The notes: a model not told the origin generated them from the sequence alone. DNA of 64,000 nucleotides from Rhynochetos jubatus (GCA_027574665.1 CM050665.1:744001-808000), one strand, 5' to 3'; shown: positions 1-12,256, counted from the stretch's first letter. Numbers and translations: made by a program.

Positions 1-660
1 AGTTTGGGCTTTGAACTCTTGCTGCCCCCAAGTTTTGCACAAAGTCCCTTCACTCTATTCCCATCTGGCCCACAGTCAGATCACACCATTCCCCAGCAGG
101 TTCCAACTCTCCATCCATCAGCACAGCAACTCCAGCAAAGGGTTAACACAGTTCCCGGCACACAGCTGCACGCACACACTCCCCCCACCAGAGACAGAAA
201 TGGCTGTGGAGATACACATCTTGCTAGGAAGGTACCTGGTAGGAAGCTTCAAATGTCCCTGGAGCCCGGTGCAAGCCTTCCTTGCAAGCATGTCTCTCAA
301 CAGGAGCAGAGCTGAGCCTCCAGGAGGCTTTTCAGCCCAGGCAGTGTCAACCGCTCTCTCCTTCCCCACACTGGGGGGTGTGGAGCTCTGAGTGCTATCC
401 CACTCTGAGGGAGATGCTGGGTGCAGCCCCTGCAGACCAGGAGAAAGCAAGGGTCAGCCATGGAGCCTCCCTCTATTTAGAGAGTCACGAGATAATTGAC
501 TTCAGGCCTAAGCAATCTCCCAGCCTGGCCTTAATTGGGGCAGGCTCTTGTTGGCATTCCCAACTGGTGCTGATCTCTCCAAACTGCCATAAGGTTCAGG
601 GCTGGCAGGGGATGTCTTAGTTCCCTCTCATCCCTAACTGTAATGAGGAAATGTCATGAG
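1..660. other. No recognised feature
   Basis: Mixed-composition DNA upstream of the first minisatellite. Short open frames overlap on both strands, but none has splice-bounded exon structure or a protein family I recognise. Confidence 0.5.
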
Positions 661-2935
661 GCCCACTGAATTGGGCCTGAATTTCATAAGGACTTGGGTC
701 TGAATTTCACCAGGATTTGGGCGAGAATTTCTCATGCACTTGGGTCTGAATTTCACCTGGATTCTGGCCCAAATTTCTCCTCAACGTGCCCTCCAATTTC
801 TCTTGAACTCTGGCCAAAATCTCTCCTGCACTGGGACCTTCAATTTCTCCTAGATTCTCTGAAATTTCTCCTGCACGTGACTTCCAATTTCTTTTGCGCC
901 GAGTCCCAGATTTGACCTGCGCTTGAGCCCAGGTTTCCCCTTGAAGTGACCTCGAATTTGGCCTGCACTTGGGCTGGAATTAGGCTGGAATTTCTGTTGG
1001 TCTTGGGTCCGAAATTCTCCTGGACTTGAGCTGGATTTAGGCTGGAATTTCTCATGCATTTAGGCCTGACTTACTCCTGGACCTGGGCCTAAGTTTCTCC
1101 TGTACTTGTGCTGGATTAGGGCCCAGGTTTCTCCTTAATTCAGGCACAAATTTCTGCTGAACTTGGGCTGGAATTTCTGCTGATCTTGGGCTTTAGTTTA
1201 GGCTGGGATTTCTATTGGACTTGGGCCTGAAATTCTCATGGATGTGGGCTGGATTTAGGCTTTAATTTCGCCTGGAATTTCATTTGGATTTATGACAGAC
1301 TGGGACTCGGTTCTTGCTAGACTTTCTCCTGGATTTGGTCCCCAATTTCTCCTGGACTTGGGCCCACGTTTCTGCTGGATGTGGGCTGCATGTTAGTCTG
1401 GAATTTCACTTGGATTTGGGCATGAATTTCTCCTGGACTTGGGCTGCATTTTGGTCTGGAATTTCTGCTGCACTTGGGCTGGAGTTGGGCTGCAGTTTAG
1501 GCTGGAATTACTCCTGGATTTAGGCCTGAATTTCTCTTGGCCTTGGGCTTGAATTTCTCCTGGACGTGGACTGGATGTTGGCTGCTCTTGGGCTGGAATT
1601 TCTCCTGGACTTGGGCTGGATTTAGGCATGAATATCATCTGCACTTGGCCTGGAATTTCTACTGGATTTGTCCTGGAATTTCTCTTGGACTTGGGCTGCA
1701 TTTTAGGCTGGAATTTCTCCTGGACTTGGACCTGAATTACTCCTGCACGTGGGCTGGAATTTCTATTGGGCTTGGGGCTGAATTTCTCCTGGACAGAGGC
1801 TGCATTTATGCTAGAATTATTCCTGGACTGAGGCCTGAATTACTCTTGGGCCTCTTCTGGAATTTCTCCTGAACTTAGACTGGATTTTGGCTGTTCTTGG
1901 GCTGGAATTTCTCCTGGAATTCAGGTGGAATATCTTTTGGATTTGGACTGGAATTTATGCTTCACTTGGGCTGGAATTTACCCTGGACTTGGGCCTCATT
2001 TTAGGCTGAAATTACTCCTGGATTGAGGCCTGAATTTCTCTACGCCCTGTTCTTGAATTTCTTCTGTATGTGAGCTGGATATTTGTTGGTCTTGGGCCTG
2101 AATTTCTCCAGCACCTTTGCTGCATTTCAGGCTGGAAGTTCTCTGGGAATTGGGCCTGAATTCTTCCTACGCATGGGTTGGATTTATGCTGGAATTGTTT
2201 CTGGATTTAGGCCTGAATTTCTCTTGCCCCTGTTCTTGAATTTCTCCTGAACTTAGACTGGATTTTGGCTGCTCTTTGTCTGGAATTTCTCCTGGAATTG
2301 GCCATAATCCCTCGTGGACTTGGGCCCATATTTCTCCTGGAGTTCGGGTGGACTATCTCCGGGACCTGGGCTGGAATTTCTGCTGCACTTGGGCTGCAAT
2401 TTCTCCTAGACTTGGCCGTAATATCACCTGCACTTTGGCACAAATTTTTCCTAGATTTGGACTTAAATTTCTTCTGGATCTGGGCCCAAATTTCTCCTGG
2501 AGTTCGGGTGAAATATCTGCTGGACTTGGACTGGAATTTCTGCTGCTCTTTGTCTGGAATTTCTCCTGGACTTGGGCCTCATTTTAGGCTGGAATTACTC
2601 CTGGATTGCGGCCTGAATTTCTCTATGCCCTGTTCTTGAAATTCTCCTGGACGTGGGCTGGATTTTGGCTGCTCTTGGGCCTGAATTTCTACTGGACAGG
2701 GGCTGGATTTATGCTGGAATTACTCCTGGATTTAGGCCTGAATTTCCCTTGGCCTTTGGCTTGAATTTCTCCTGGACCTGGGCCCGAATTTCTCCTGGAG
2801 TTCAGGTGGAATATCTCCTGTATTTGGACTGGAATTTCTGCTACACTTAAGTTGGAATTTCTCAAGGAGTTGGGCTGCTCTTTAGGCTGTACTTACTTCT
2901 TGACTTGGGATGGAATTTCACGCTAATTTCTGCTG
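661..2935 (+). repeat. Minisatellite A, ~23-bp unit, first block
   Basis: Diverged tandem copies of a roughly 23-bp unit built on GGAATTTCTCCTGGACTTGG. Some copies carry an extra insert of about 12 bp (TGGATTTAGGCT type). Copies differ by substitutions and small indels, so this is an old array. Several frames stay open for 60-120 codons simply because the unit rarely makes a stop; the predicted peptides (NFSWTWA-like) are periodic, so I do not call it coding. A second block of the same unit in the same orientation lies at 14136-15262. Confidence 0.9.
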
Positions 2936-2984
2936 GAGGTCACATCCAGGACAATCTGAGGCTACAGCGCAGGAGAGAGCTGCG
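2936..2984 (+). other. Exon-like remnant ending in a GTGAGT donor (left arm)
   Basis: The segment ends GAGAGCTGCG followed directly by GTGAGTCCCGGG at 2985. The same end and donor recur on the opposite strand at 22013 (GAGAGCTGCG) and, with GGGAGCTGCG, at 17299. The 5' part is cut off by minisatellite A, so no acceptor or reading frame can be assigned. It marks the outer edge of the left inverted-repeat arm. I read it as a truncated copy of the exon at 22013-22120. Confidence 0.35.
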
Positions 2985-5900
2985 GTGAGTCCCGGGCCCC
3001 TGGGGCCCTATCATCCCTCTACTGCATTCCGGTCCCTCCCTGTCCCCCCTCCCCTGGCTCCCTGTCTTTTCTGTGTTGCTGCGATTCGTTTTCTGCTCCC
3101 CTGTCCCTCTTCTCCCTCTTTGTTTCCCCCTCTGGTTCTGTCCTGCAGCCCCGGCTGGTTTTTCCCTCTCCTGCTATGCATCCAGCTCTTTTTTCCCCAT
3201 GGTGTCCTTGCCCTGTTCCCTCATGTTCTGCTCCTCTCTGCCCTGTACATGCTGCTCGGTGTCCCTGCTGGCCCATCTCTCTCTCTCCGTCCTTCTCTTG
3301 CTCTCGCTGTCCCTGTGTCTTGCTCACGGCTGTCAGTTTTTCACTGTGTATCTCACTGTCTCCGCCCTCCTTCCCATTCATCCCTTGCTCTCTCTGACCC
3401 CTTGTGCTGGTCCCTGCCTCTTTGGTTCTTTCTCTCCCTGCAGGGCTCCTCATCTCTCTCTCTCTCTCTCTCTCCCCAAACTGCTGTCCTTCTCACAGTT
3501 TCTCTCTTTCTCCCATGGTCATCACTCTTGTCTGTCCCTCTGTCCCACTTCCTGTCCCATTGTTTCTCCCTGTATCCCTTAGTCCTGCTCCCTGCCCACA
3601 TTCCTGTGCCTCTGTCCTGTTGACTCTCCCATTTTCCCTCCTTCTCCATCCTGCTGCTGCTCTCTCTGCCCTGCTCCCACCCTGCTGCTCTTTCTGCCTC
3701 TGTTTCTCTGGCCCTGCTGCTTTTTTCTCCATCTCTGTCCCGATCCCTGACCCTTTTTTCCCTTGCTGTCCTTCTGCCCTGCTTCCTCTCCCTGTCTTTT
3801 CTGTCTGTCTCTCTCTGGCCCATTCCCTCTCCCATCCCCCTGTCCAGCTCACTGTCCCTTCTTTCCTTTCTGTCTTGCACAGTGTTTTTTCCTTCCTCCT
3901 CCTTGTCTCTCTCCCACTGCCCATCGCAGTTGCTTTTCCCTCCAGTGCTGTCCTGCTCTCTGTCCCTTTACTCTCTCTCGTTCTCTGACGCTCCCTGGGC
4001 CGTGTTTCATTCCCCCATCTCTGCTGTGCAGCCCGTCACTATTTTTCCCCTCTTCTACCCCTGTGTCCTGCTCCCTGACCTCGGTTCTCTTTGCCTTTGT
4101 TCTGCCCCTCATCCCTTTTTCCTTCTTGCTCCATCTCTGTCCCACTGGTGATGCCAGGCTTTTCCCTTCCATCCCTGTCCTGCTCCATGTCTCTTTATTT
4201 GTGCCTGTCTCTTGCACTCTCCTGCCTCCCTGGCCCTTTTTCTTGTCTCTGCATCGCCCTGTCTCGCTCCCTGGCCCCATCTGTCTCTGACAGTCTCTGT
4301 CCTGCTCTGTGTCCTCCTTTTCCCTGTCTCTCACCGGGGGTTCCTGCCATCCCCCAGGCTTCTTCCTGCCTTCATTTGTTCTTCCTGTTCTTCTGCCCCG
4401 ATGCTTCTGTCCCCAGCTTTGTCGTGCCCCTCATTACCGCTCACTGTGCCTCTGTCCTGCTTCCTGGCCCTGTGTTTTCTGTCTGTATTTCTCTGTCCGC
4501 TGTCTGTCCAGTCATTTCCTGCTCTCCCTCCCTGCCCAGCCATCTCTCCCCTTTTCCCTTCCTTTCCTCCTCTCCCCTGCTCCTTGGCCCTTTTTTCCCT
4601 TCCCTCTCCATCCTCTCCCCCTTTGCTGGGGTTTTAGTTCTCAGTTTTTCCTGTCTCTGCACATCTGACCTTTTCTTTGTTTCTCCATCCTGTTCTCCCC
4701 TTCCCTATCCTGTTTTTCTCTCTGGGTGTATGTCCTGCACCCTGTCACCATCTCTGTCCCTCCTTTGTCCTTCCTCTCCTTCCCCCCGCCACCTCTCTCT
4801 CCCTCTGTCCTGCTCACTGACCCTACATGTTCTCGCTCCAGCTCTGCAGGGCCCCTCGGCCCCATTTTTCTTGGCTTCTCTCCCCCTCTGGCCTTTTCTG
4901 ACCTTTCTGTCTCTGCTTCTCGGTCTCCTCCCTTGGCTTCTTTTTCTCTCTCCTGTCCTCTGTCCTGCTCCCATCACAGCATTTTCTTCTTTCCTTTCTC
5001 TGCCCCACTCCCCATCCCTCTTTTTCTTTCTCCGCCCCGCTGCACTGCTCTCTGGCCTTCCTTCCCACCCTTCACCCCCCCATCATTATCCTTGTGTCCC
5101 TTGTCATCTCTCCACCCCTCTGTCCCTCTCCCCATCCCTGATTTTCCTATTCCATTTCTCTGTGCAGCTTTCAGGCCCTGTTTTTCCTCTGGCTCCATCT
5201 CCCTGTCCTTGTTCCTGTTGCTCTTGCTTGCTCTCTATCCCAGTGTGCTGCTCCCCATCCCCCTGTGTTTCTCTGGATCCCATTTTCTTGCTCCCTGTCC
5301 CTCCACTGTATCCCTCCCTCCTTCCTCCCACCTGGATTTTCCTCTCTCCATCCCTCTGCTCCCATTGCTCCTTTCTTCATCTCTCAGTCCTGCTCCTTGC
5401 CCCTTTTCTCCTCTCGCTGTCCGTCTGTCCCGCTCCCTCTCCCGTTATTCTGCCTTTGTCCCTCTGTCCTGGTGCCTGTCTCCTGCTTTCTAGGAGTATT
5501 CCCCAGTCCATCCAGCTGTCCCTGTTCTCCTCCTTCTCTTCCCTGCTCCAGCCCTACTTTCTTCTCCTCCCTCTCTGTCCTGCAGCCCATCAGCATCTTT
5601 TTTCCTTCTCCATCTCTTTGTCTTCACCTGCATTTGGTCTCCTCCAGTCCCTCTGTCCTCTTCCTTTCCCTGCTCTTCGCACGTCTCACACTCTGTTCCC
5701 GTCTCTCTCTCTCTGCCCTCGCACCTTCCTTTTCCTTCCTTCTTTATCTCTGCGTTCCTCTCTCCTGCTGCTCCTCAGAGCTTTCCTCCCGTTCCTTTGT
5801 CCCGCTCCCTGGCCCTTAGAGCCGTCCATCCCTCTGGCCCGTTGCCCGTTGTTAGTTTTGCCAGCTGCATCCCACCGCCCTGCTTCCCGTTCGTCTCCTC

Positions 5901-6430
5901 TGGCTGCGTCTTCCTGGCCTGCTCCCTGGCGGGATTTTCCCTTTCTCCAGCTCCGACCCGCTCCCCACCCTGCTCTGTTTCTCTCTGTCACCCTTCCCGG
6001 TTCCCTGTCCCCCTCTCTCTGCCGCCCCATCCCTCTGTCCCTGGCCTCGTGCCTGGTTTTCCTTGCTCCATGCCTGTCCTGCTGCCCAGTGCTGGCCGGT
6101 TCCTTTTCCTGACTTGTTTGGGGTGTTTTCTCCTCTCTTGGTGGCTCTGCTGCTGTTCTTGCTCCTGATGTTTTCCCTCTCCCCGTGCCCTGCCCTGCTG
6201 GCTGTCCTCTCCCCCAGTGTCCTGCTGGCTCTTCCCCATCCTCTCTGGGGACATTTCCCCTCGCTCTATCCCTCTGGCTGCTCCCTGGCAGGATTTGGTT
6301 GTTGTCTGGAGTTCCGCTTAGCCCGGCGCTATTTTGTCGTTCCCCGTCTCTCTCTGCTGCTCCCCGTCCTCCCCTTTCTCCCTCCTTCTTTTCCTCTTCC
6401 TGTCCCTCTGCTTTTCCCTACCCTGCTACC
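2985..6430 (+). repeat. Left arm of large inverted repeat, pyrimidine-rich
   Basis: About 3.4 kb of C/T-rich sequence made of degenerate CTGTCCCTCTGTCCTGCTCC-type units. Its reverse complement is found at about 18500-22011; conceptual translations of the two arms in matching frames are nearly identical over more than 600 residues, with a few indels of about 40 bp. Long open frames here (for example 4091-6112) are low-complexity Ser/Pro/Leu/Cys strings and look like a by-product of composition. The block starts at a GTGAGT donor, so it may be an intron that expanded by repeat growth. Confidence 0.85.
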
Positions 6431-7040
6431 CACACCAGGATTCTGCTCCCAAAGGGCCCCACATGTCCAACACCAGGTGAGATTAAAGACAGCTGTAATG
6501 TCTTCTCCTGTCCTCAGGGATCAGTTGATCCCCCGTTGTTCAGCAGCAGCAGCATTTCCCACCCATTGAGCCCACAGTGAAGAAGCCCATTCCCACCCAG
6601 ACAAGTTTTTCCCTTAAACTTACGCTGATCATCTTCAACTGTCCTCCAGGGACCCAGGGTGTCACTGGCAATGGACAGAGTTGCTCAGCTGTGCCCTCCT
6701 GGGTGTTGGTGTAGAGTTCTGTAAGCAAAGACAGGAGAGTCTGGTCCTGCCGCTTTGCAGGAAGGGCAGAAGCTCCCAAAAAATTGCTGAGGTGTTTCTC
6801 AACATTGCCTGTCACCGTTATCTCCTTCTGGATTGCTGTGAGCCAGCAGCTTTTATTGCATTAAGCCTCAAGCTCCTGCTGCAAAGCCACCGTCTCAGCC
6901 CTCAGGTGAGGGTTGATATGCTGTGGGGCTTTGGCCATCGCCCCTGTTCCTCATGGGTTCCAGCTGGGGCTGGGGCAGCCCCAGGTGTGGCCCGTGAGGC
7001 TGAGGATGGGGCCAGCCCTGCACGGGGCGGGGCTCCAGCT
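6431..7040. other. Unique stretch, no gene recognised
   Basis: Composition returns to normal after the pyrimidine block. The minus strand is open at 6540-6815 (91 codons), with a TTGCTTACAG acceptor-like site inside. I recognise no family and see no partner exon. Confidence 0.4.
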
Positions 7041-7135
7041 ACAAAGGGGCTGCCTGGGAAGCAGTGCTGTTGAGGGGGCAGGGGAGACTCAGAGATGGAA
7101 GGAGTGGTAAAGGGTTCCTGGTCTTCAGAGCTGTG
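7041..7135 (+). other. Exon-like segment with GTGAGT donor, left copy
   Basis: The segment contains GGGGCTGCCTGGGAAGCAG and ends GAGCTGTG followed by GTGAGTCCTG at 7136. It resembles, in inverted orientation, the segment at 16898-16975, which has GGGGCTGCCTGGGCAGG and ends CTGTG before GTGAGTC. A CAG that could act as acceptor lies at about 7079-7081. The start and frame are uncertain, and the pyrimidine-rich sequence after the donor parallels the other copies. Product unknown. Confidence 0.3.
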
Positions 7136-8260
7136 GTGAGTCCTGTCAGGTCTCCTGTACGCCCCACTCTCTCTGCTTTCCTGCCCTTGGTCTCTGCTTC
7201 TGCCTCCCTCTGTGGTGGTCACTGGCCTGGCTGGCTCCCTAACATTTGATTCTTTTCTGCTGACTCTGCTCTCTGTCTCTTCACCCATTAATTATTTTTG
7301 GTTTCCCTCCATCTCTCTCTGTCCTGTACTTGGGTGATTTAGAAATTTCTAGTCTGTGTTTCCATGCCGTTAGCTTCCTGTTCCATATTATCAGGGTCCT
7401 TTCTAGCTGTCTCCCTGTTCTGTAACCCTCTGTTTCTTATATCAAATCACTTTTCAAACTTTTGTTGTATGTTGTCCCTTATCCATTTCCCTGTTTCGAC
7501 ATTGTAATTCTGGTCTGTTTCTTGTACTCGGTTTCTTTTTAAAATTCCTTCCACTTCTCCCTCTCTCTAGTGCCCTTTCTTGAATTTATTTTAACATCTT
7601 CATTCCTTACATCTTCTCTGTATTTCTTCTGCCTTATTGCTATTTGCATTTTCAAGGTATTTTTAAAGTGTTAAATTCCTTAAGGACAGCCAGTAAGAGG
7701 TTGTGTTTTGGGTTTGTGCTGATTACACCGGTGTTTAACACAGTTTTCTCAAAATCTATGAGTAGTCGTGGTGGACTTTTCTATTGCATGTTATCAGTAG
7801 TTTTATTAGTATTGTTACTTTATTCTTTGACTTTTAAGTTGCTACTCTCTTACCTTGTGAGCTTTCTCGTCTTTTTCTCTGGCTCTCCTGCCCCTGCATA
7901 GGAGGGGGAGGTGAGCGAGTGGCTGTTCAGAGCTCTGTTGCTGGCTGGGTTAAATGACGACAGTCCTGTCTTGTGCCCCAGGTGGGGCCCGAGGGGTTGA
8001 GATAGTGACAGATCATCCGATTCCTGCATGTTAGAATGGACTGATGAGAAGTGTTCACTGTAGTATTTTGGTGGTGGCTGGTCAGGATGTCAACCCCTTT
8101 GCTCTCAGAGTTGTGATCAGAACGGTGGGATGTTCTGCCCTACGAGTTTCTTAATGTGCCGATCGTTACTGTATTAGCCTGGCTGAAGGGTGTTGCTTGG
8201 CTGGGTGACCTAACAGAGGTGGTAGGAACAATCTGCTATGTGCGTCTGGTATTGTCATCA
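7136..8260. other. Pyrimidine- then AT-rich stretch without a recognised gene
   Basis: The first ~200 bases are C/T-rich, like the sequence after the other GTGAGT donors. The rest is T-rich single-copy-looking DNA with no open frame over 90 codons and no recognisable motif. Confidence 0.4.
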
Positions 8261-8710
8261 CCCGGGTGCTTTGGGTGCCATCTCCTGGAGACTACTCACA
8301 AACCTTTCAACTTGTCACCTCAGAGAAACCACTATAGACAAATACGTGTCCCAGTTCTTACCCTTCTCTACAGGGCCAATGCCAACAGTGTGTTATCAGG
8401 GGCCTCGGGCGAGAGTGCAAGGTCCACAGATCAAGAAGACTCTGACAACGTAGCTTTGTCAAGTGTGACGGGCACGTCCTCAGGGAGTGCGGGTCAACAG
8501 ATGCCAGTGGAAAGCAGGACAAGGTACTTAAGGAATTCCGCAAGCAGAGGGCGGTGACGTGGCAAAACCATATATGGAAAGAAGACTGGGCGTTCATGGA
8601 AAGGACACAGAGAGTCACCTCTTAAGCGACCGCCAGAGACCACAGAAGAACGCCCACAGGAGGCCCTGAGAGACGCAGGCTGCATTTGTCATGACCACGT
8701 AAGTATGATA
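8261..8710 (+). pseudogene. Possible decayed retrovirus-like gag fragment
   Basis: One + frame from about 8372 shows two Cys-containing clusters that loosely resemble retroviral nucleocapsid zinc knuckles. The first has a C-x2-C and a later Cys, with no His at the expected place; the second has a GH-x4-C half, with its first Cys missing. The frame is broken by stops between and after the clusters. A clean GTAAGT follows at 8700. The resemblance is weak and family assignment is not possible from this alone. Confidence 0.2.
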
Positions 8711-9099
8711 ATTAGTTCCAGGAATTAGAGTGAAGATGGACAAACATTCTGGGAAATTCCATGCGTACCATATGTATGTGAGGGGAGGCTGATGCAATGT
8801 ACGGCAGGCACGAGAGGTGGAGCGATCCCCTGAACAGTACTGTCTGCAATCGAGTGGATGCTGTTTCTTAATGTTGTGTTGGTGGGAAGAGGGTTATCCC
8901 TTGTTTTGGTGATCTGGGTGGGACAGTGCTTCCGAATCTCTGTAAAGGAATCTTTCCTAGTCCCTAGTGCAGGTTTAGATCTGAGGTTTGGGGTGTTGTA
9001 AAGTGCAGAAATACCGCTCGACAAGCCCAGAATGTTTGCTCTCAACCTGCTCCTTGTATGGACCCACCCAAGGCTGGTTTCAAACCCAGTCAAGCTAAT

Positions 9100-9515
9100 C
9101 ATGCAGAGAGTTTGAACAAAGAGTGATTAATTAATGAAGGTAAACCCTTAATAGTACATCTCAAAGTCTGTCTCAGAATTGTGCAGGACAGAAATGGCAG
9201 AAGAGTGATTACGGAGATGGTGACCCAAAGAAGACCCTGTAACTGAACCGAGGCTCGGAACCAGAACAGAAGAATGCAGCTGAGACGGGGGATTGTGGTG
9301 GTCTTTGGGAAATGATGAACTCTGGGGACTGAAAGGCCAAGTGGAAATATACAAAGACTTTGGACCTTTTGTAATGGGTATTGATTGAACAGTCTAAAAA
9401 CTGTGTGAGATCTTGGGCCATTGGCCACTCACTGAGGTGGTGACCCAACTCTGAGTTTTGGTTAAATAAATAGCATACCTCAAGCAACCTGCTTTGTCTG
9501 GGGAAGAATTTTTAA
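9100..9515 (+). mobile_element. Possible solo LTR remnant
   Basis: The segment ends with an AATAAA-containing stretch (TTAAATAAATAGC, about 9462-9473), then a ~40-bp tail finishing TTTTTAACA, arranged like the R-U5 end of an LTR. It stops abruptly where repeat B begins (9516). No clear TG start, target-site duplication or primer-binding site can be seen, so this is tentative. Confidence 0.3.
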
Positions 9516-10270
9516 CATTCGCACCACTCTTGGTCTCGTGCCGCCTGGGACTTGGGGCGTCCCTGGACTCTGAAGGTAAGAGCCATTCCTTCTTTTGCAG
9601 GAATGCTGGGGTGCCTTGAAAGGGACCCCGGCTCGGCACACTGGCCCTCTGCTCTTGGTGTCACGGCGCCTCCTCACCACCTGGGATGTGGGGTGTCCCT
9701 GCACTCTGAAGGTAAGAGGCATTCCTTCCTTTGCAGAGACACTGGGGTGCCTTGATAGGGGCCCCTGGCTCACCACTCTGGGCGTTGCTGCCGCTCTGGG
9801 TGTCGCAGTGTGCCTCGCCGCTGCTCTTGGTCTCAGTGCTGCTCTTGATCTTGTGGTGCCTCCTCGCGACCTCGGACTTGGGGCATCCATGGACTCTGAA
9901 GGTAGGAGGCATTCCTTCCTTTGAAGGGACGCTGACCTACCTCAAAAGGAACCCTGGCTCGGTGTGCTGCCCGGTCGCTCTTGGTGTCACGGCGCCTCCT
10001 TGCTGCCTGTGACTTGGGGTGTCCCTGGACTCTGAAGGTAGGAGGCTTTCCTTCTTTGCAGGGACGCTGGCCAGCCACAAAAGGGGCACTGGCTTGGTGC
10101 TCTGTGTCTCGCCGTCGCACTGCTCTCAGAGTTGGTGCGCCTCGCCACCACTCTGGGTGTCATGCCGCTCTTGTTGCGGTGCTTTGGGTTTCACGCCTCT
10201 CTTGGAGTCTGCGCGCCTCGCTGCTACTCTGGGTCTTGCACCACTGTTGGTGTGGTGGTGCGACTCACTG
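9516..10270 (+). repeat. Repeat B, first block (splice-signal modules)
   Basis: Modules of about 130-190 bp. Each has a GGACTCTGAAG end, then GTAAGAG or GTAGGAG, a pyrimidine run and TTTGCAG exactly 25 nt after the GT, then a TGCCT-GAAAGGGG-CCC segment. Copies have their GT at 9576, 9712, 9902 and 10037. The unit also contains CTCTTGGTCTC-like stretches from which arrays C and D seem to have grown. Confidence 0.8.
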
Positions 10271-11847
10271 CTGCTCTTGGTCTCGGCGCTGCTCTCTTGG
10301 TCTCGGCGCTGCTCTCTTGGTCTCGGCGCTGCTCTCTTGGTCTCGGCGCTGCTCTCTTGGTCTCGGCGCTGCTCTCTTGGTCTCGGCGCTGCTCTCTTGG
10401 TCTCGGCGCTGCTCTCTTGGTCTCGGCGCTGCTCTCTTGGTCTCGGCGCTGCTCTCTTGGTCTCGGCGCTGCTCTCTTGGTCTCGGCGCTGCTCTCTTGG
10501 TCTCGGCGCTGCTCTCTTGGTCTCGGCGCTGCTCTCTTGGTCTCGGCGCTGCTCTCTTGGTCTCGGCGCTGCTCTCTTGGTCTCGGCGCTGCTCTCTTGG
10601 TCTCGGCGCTGCTCTCTTGGTCTCGGCGCTGCTCTCTTGGTCTCGGCGCTGCTCTCTTGGTCTCGGCGCTGCTCTCTTGGTCTCGGCGCTGCTCTCTTGG
10701 TCTCGGCGCTGCTCTCTTGGTCTCGGCGCTGCTCTCTTGGTCTCGGCGCTGCTCTCTTGGTCTCGGCGCTGCTCTCTTGGTCTCGGCGCTGCTCTCTTGG
10801 TCTCGGCGCTGCTCTCTTGGTCTCGGCGCTGCTCTCTTGGTCTCGGCGCTGCTCTCTTGGTCTCGGCGCTGCTCTCTTGGTCTCGGCGCTGCTCTCTTGG
10901 TCTCGGCGCTGCTCTCTTGGTCTCGGCGCTGCTCTCTTGGTCTCGGCGCTGCTCTCTTGGTCTCGGCGCTGCTCTCTTGGTCTCGGCGCTGCTCTCTTGG
11001 TCTCGGCGCTGCTCTCTTGGTCTCGGCGCTGCTCTCTTGGTCTCGGCGCTGCTCTCTTGGTCTCGGCGCTGCTCTCTTGGTCTCGGCGCTGCTCTCTTGG
11101 TCTCGGCGCTGCTCTCTTGGTCTCGGCGCTGCTCTCTTGGTCTCGGCGCTGCTCTCTTGGTCTCGGCGCTGCTCTCTTGGTCTCGGCGCTGCTCTCTTGG
11201 TCTCGGCGCTGCTCTCTTGGTCTCGGCGCTGCTCTCTTGGTCTCGGCGCTGCTCTCTTGGTCTCGGCGCTGCTCTCTTGGTCTCGGCGCTGCTCTCTTGG
11301 TCTCGGCGCTGCTCTCTTGGTCTCGGCGCTGCTCTCTTGGTCTCGGCGCTGCTCTCTTGGTCTCGGCGCTGCTCTCTTGGTCTCGGCGCTGCTCTCTTGG
11401 TCTCGGCGCTGCTCTCTTGGTCTCGGCGCTGCTCTCTTGGTCTCGGCGCTGCTCTCTTGGTCTCGGCGCTGCTCTCTTGGTCTCGGCGCTGCTCTCTTGG
11501 TCTCGGCGCTGCTCTCTTGGTCTCGGCGCTGCTCTCTTGGTCTCGGCGCTGCTCTCTTGGTCTCGGCGCTGCTCTCTTGGTCTCGGCGCTGCTCTCTTGG
11601 TCTCGGCGCTGCTCTCTTGGTCTCGGCGCTGCTCTCTTGGTCTCGGCGCTGCTCTCTTGGTCTCGGCGCTGCTCTCTTGGTCTCGGCGCTGCTCTCTTGG
11701 TCTCGGCGCTGCTCTCTTGGTCTCGGCGCTGCTCTCTTGGTCTCGGCGCTGCTCTCTTGGTCTCGGCGCTGCTCTCTTGGTCTCGGCGCTGCTCTCTTGG
11801 TCTCGGCGCTGCTCTCTTGGTCTCGGCGCTGCTCTCTTGGTCTCGGC
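10271..11847 (+). repeat. Array C: 78 identical copies of a 20-bp unit
   Basis: The unit GGCGCTGCTCTCTTGGTCTC repeats without a single change from 10281 to 11840 (1560 bases, 78 copies). Because 20 is not a multiple of 3 and the unit makes no stop in any frame, all six frames stay open through the array, giving spurious open frames of up to 879 codons with a 20-residue period. The perfect uniformity points to very recent expansion or strong homogenisation; the true copy number may differ if the assembly compressed or polished it. Confidence 0.97.
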
Positions 11848-12256
11848 ATGCCTCCTTGCCACCTGGGGGCCAGGGTGTTACTGGACTCTGAAGGTAAGAG
11901 GTATTCCTTCCTTTGCAGGGACACTGGCCTGCCTCGAAAGGGGTCCCGGCTCGGCGTTCTGGCCCGCTGCTCTTGGTGTCGTGGCACCTACTTGCTGCTT
12001 TGGACTTGGGGCATCCCTGGACTCTGAAGGTAGAACACATCCCTTCCTTAGCAGGGATGCTGGTCCACCTCGAAAGGTGCCCCGGCTCGACGGTCTGGGT
12101 CTCGCTGCCGCTGCACACCTCGCTGCCGCTCTGGGTTTTGTGCTGCTCTTGTTGCAACGCACTTGGTCTCGCACCTCTATAGGTGTTGCGGCATGCCTCC
12201 CTGCCACTCTGGCTGTCACGCTGCTCCTTAGTGTGGTGGTGTGCCTCGGCCCCGCT
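11848..12256 (+). repeat. Repeat B, second block
   Basis: Two more B modules with splice-like GT at 11892 and 12029 lie between arrays C and D. The 11892 copy keeps GAAGGTAAGAGG and CTTTGCAGGGACAC. The 12029 copy has drifted to GTAGAACAC and ends TTAGCAG. Confidence 0.75.

Noticed and set aside
4091..6112. 673-codon open frame on the + strand
   Set aside because: Low-complexity Ser/Pro/Leu/Cys translation of a pyrimidine-rich tandem repeat; the reverse complement arm gives the same string at 18760-20760.
6540..6815. 91-codon minus-strand open frame (contains LLSLLTELYTNTQE)
   Set aside because: Looks more protein-like than its neighbours but I recognise no family, and no flanking exon or start context supports it.
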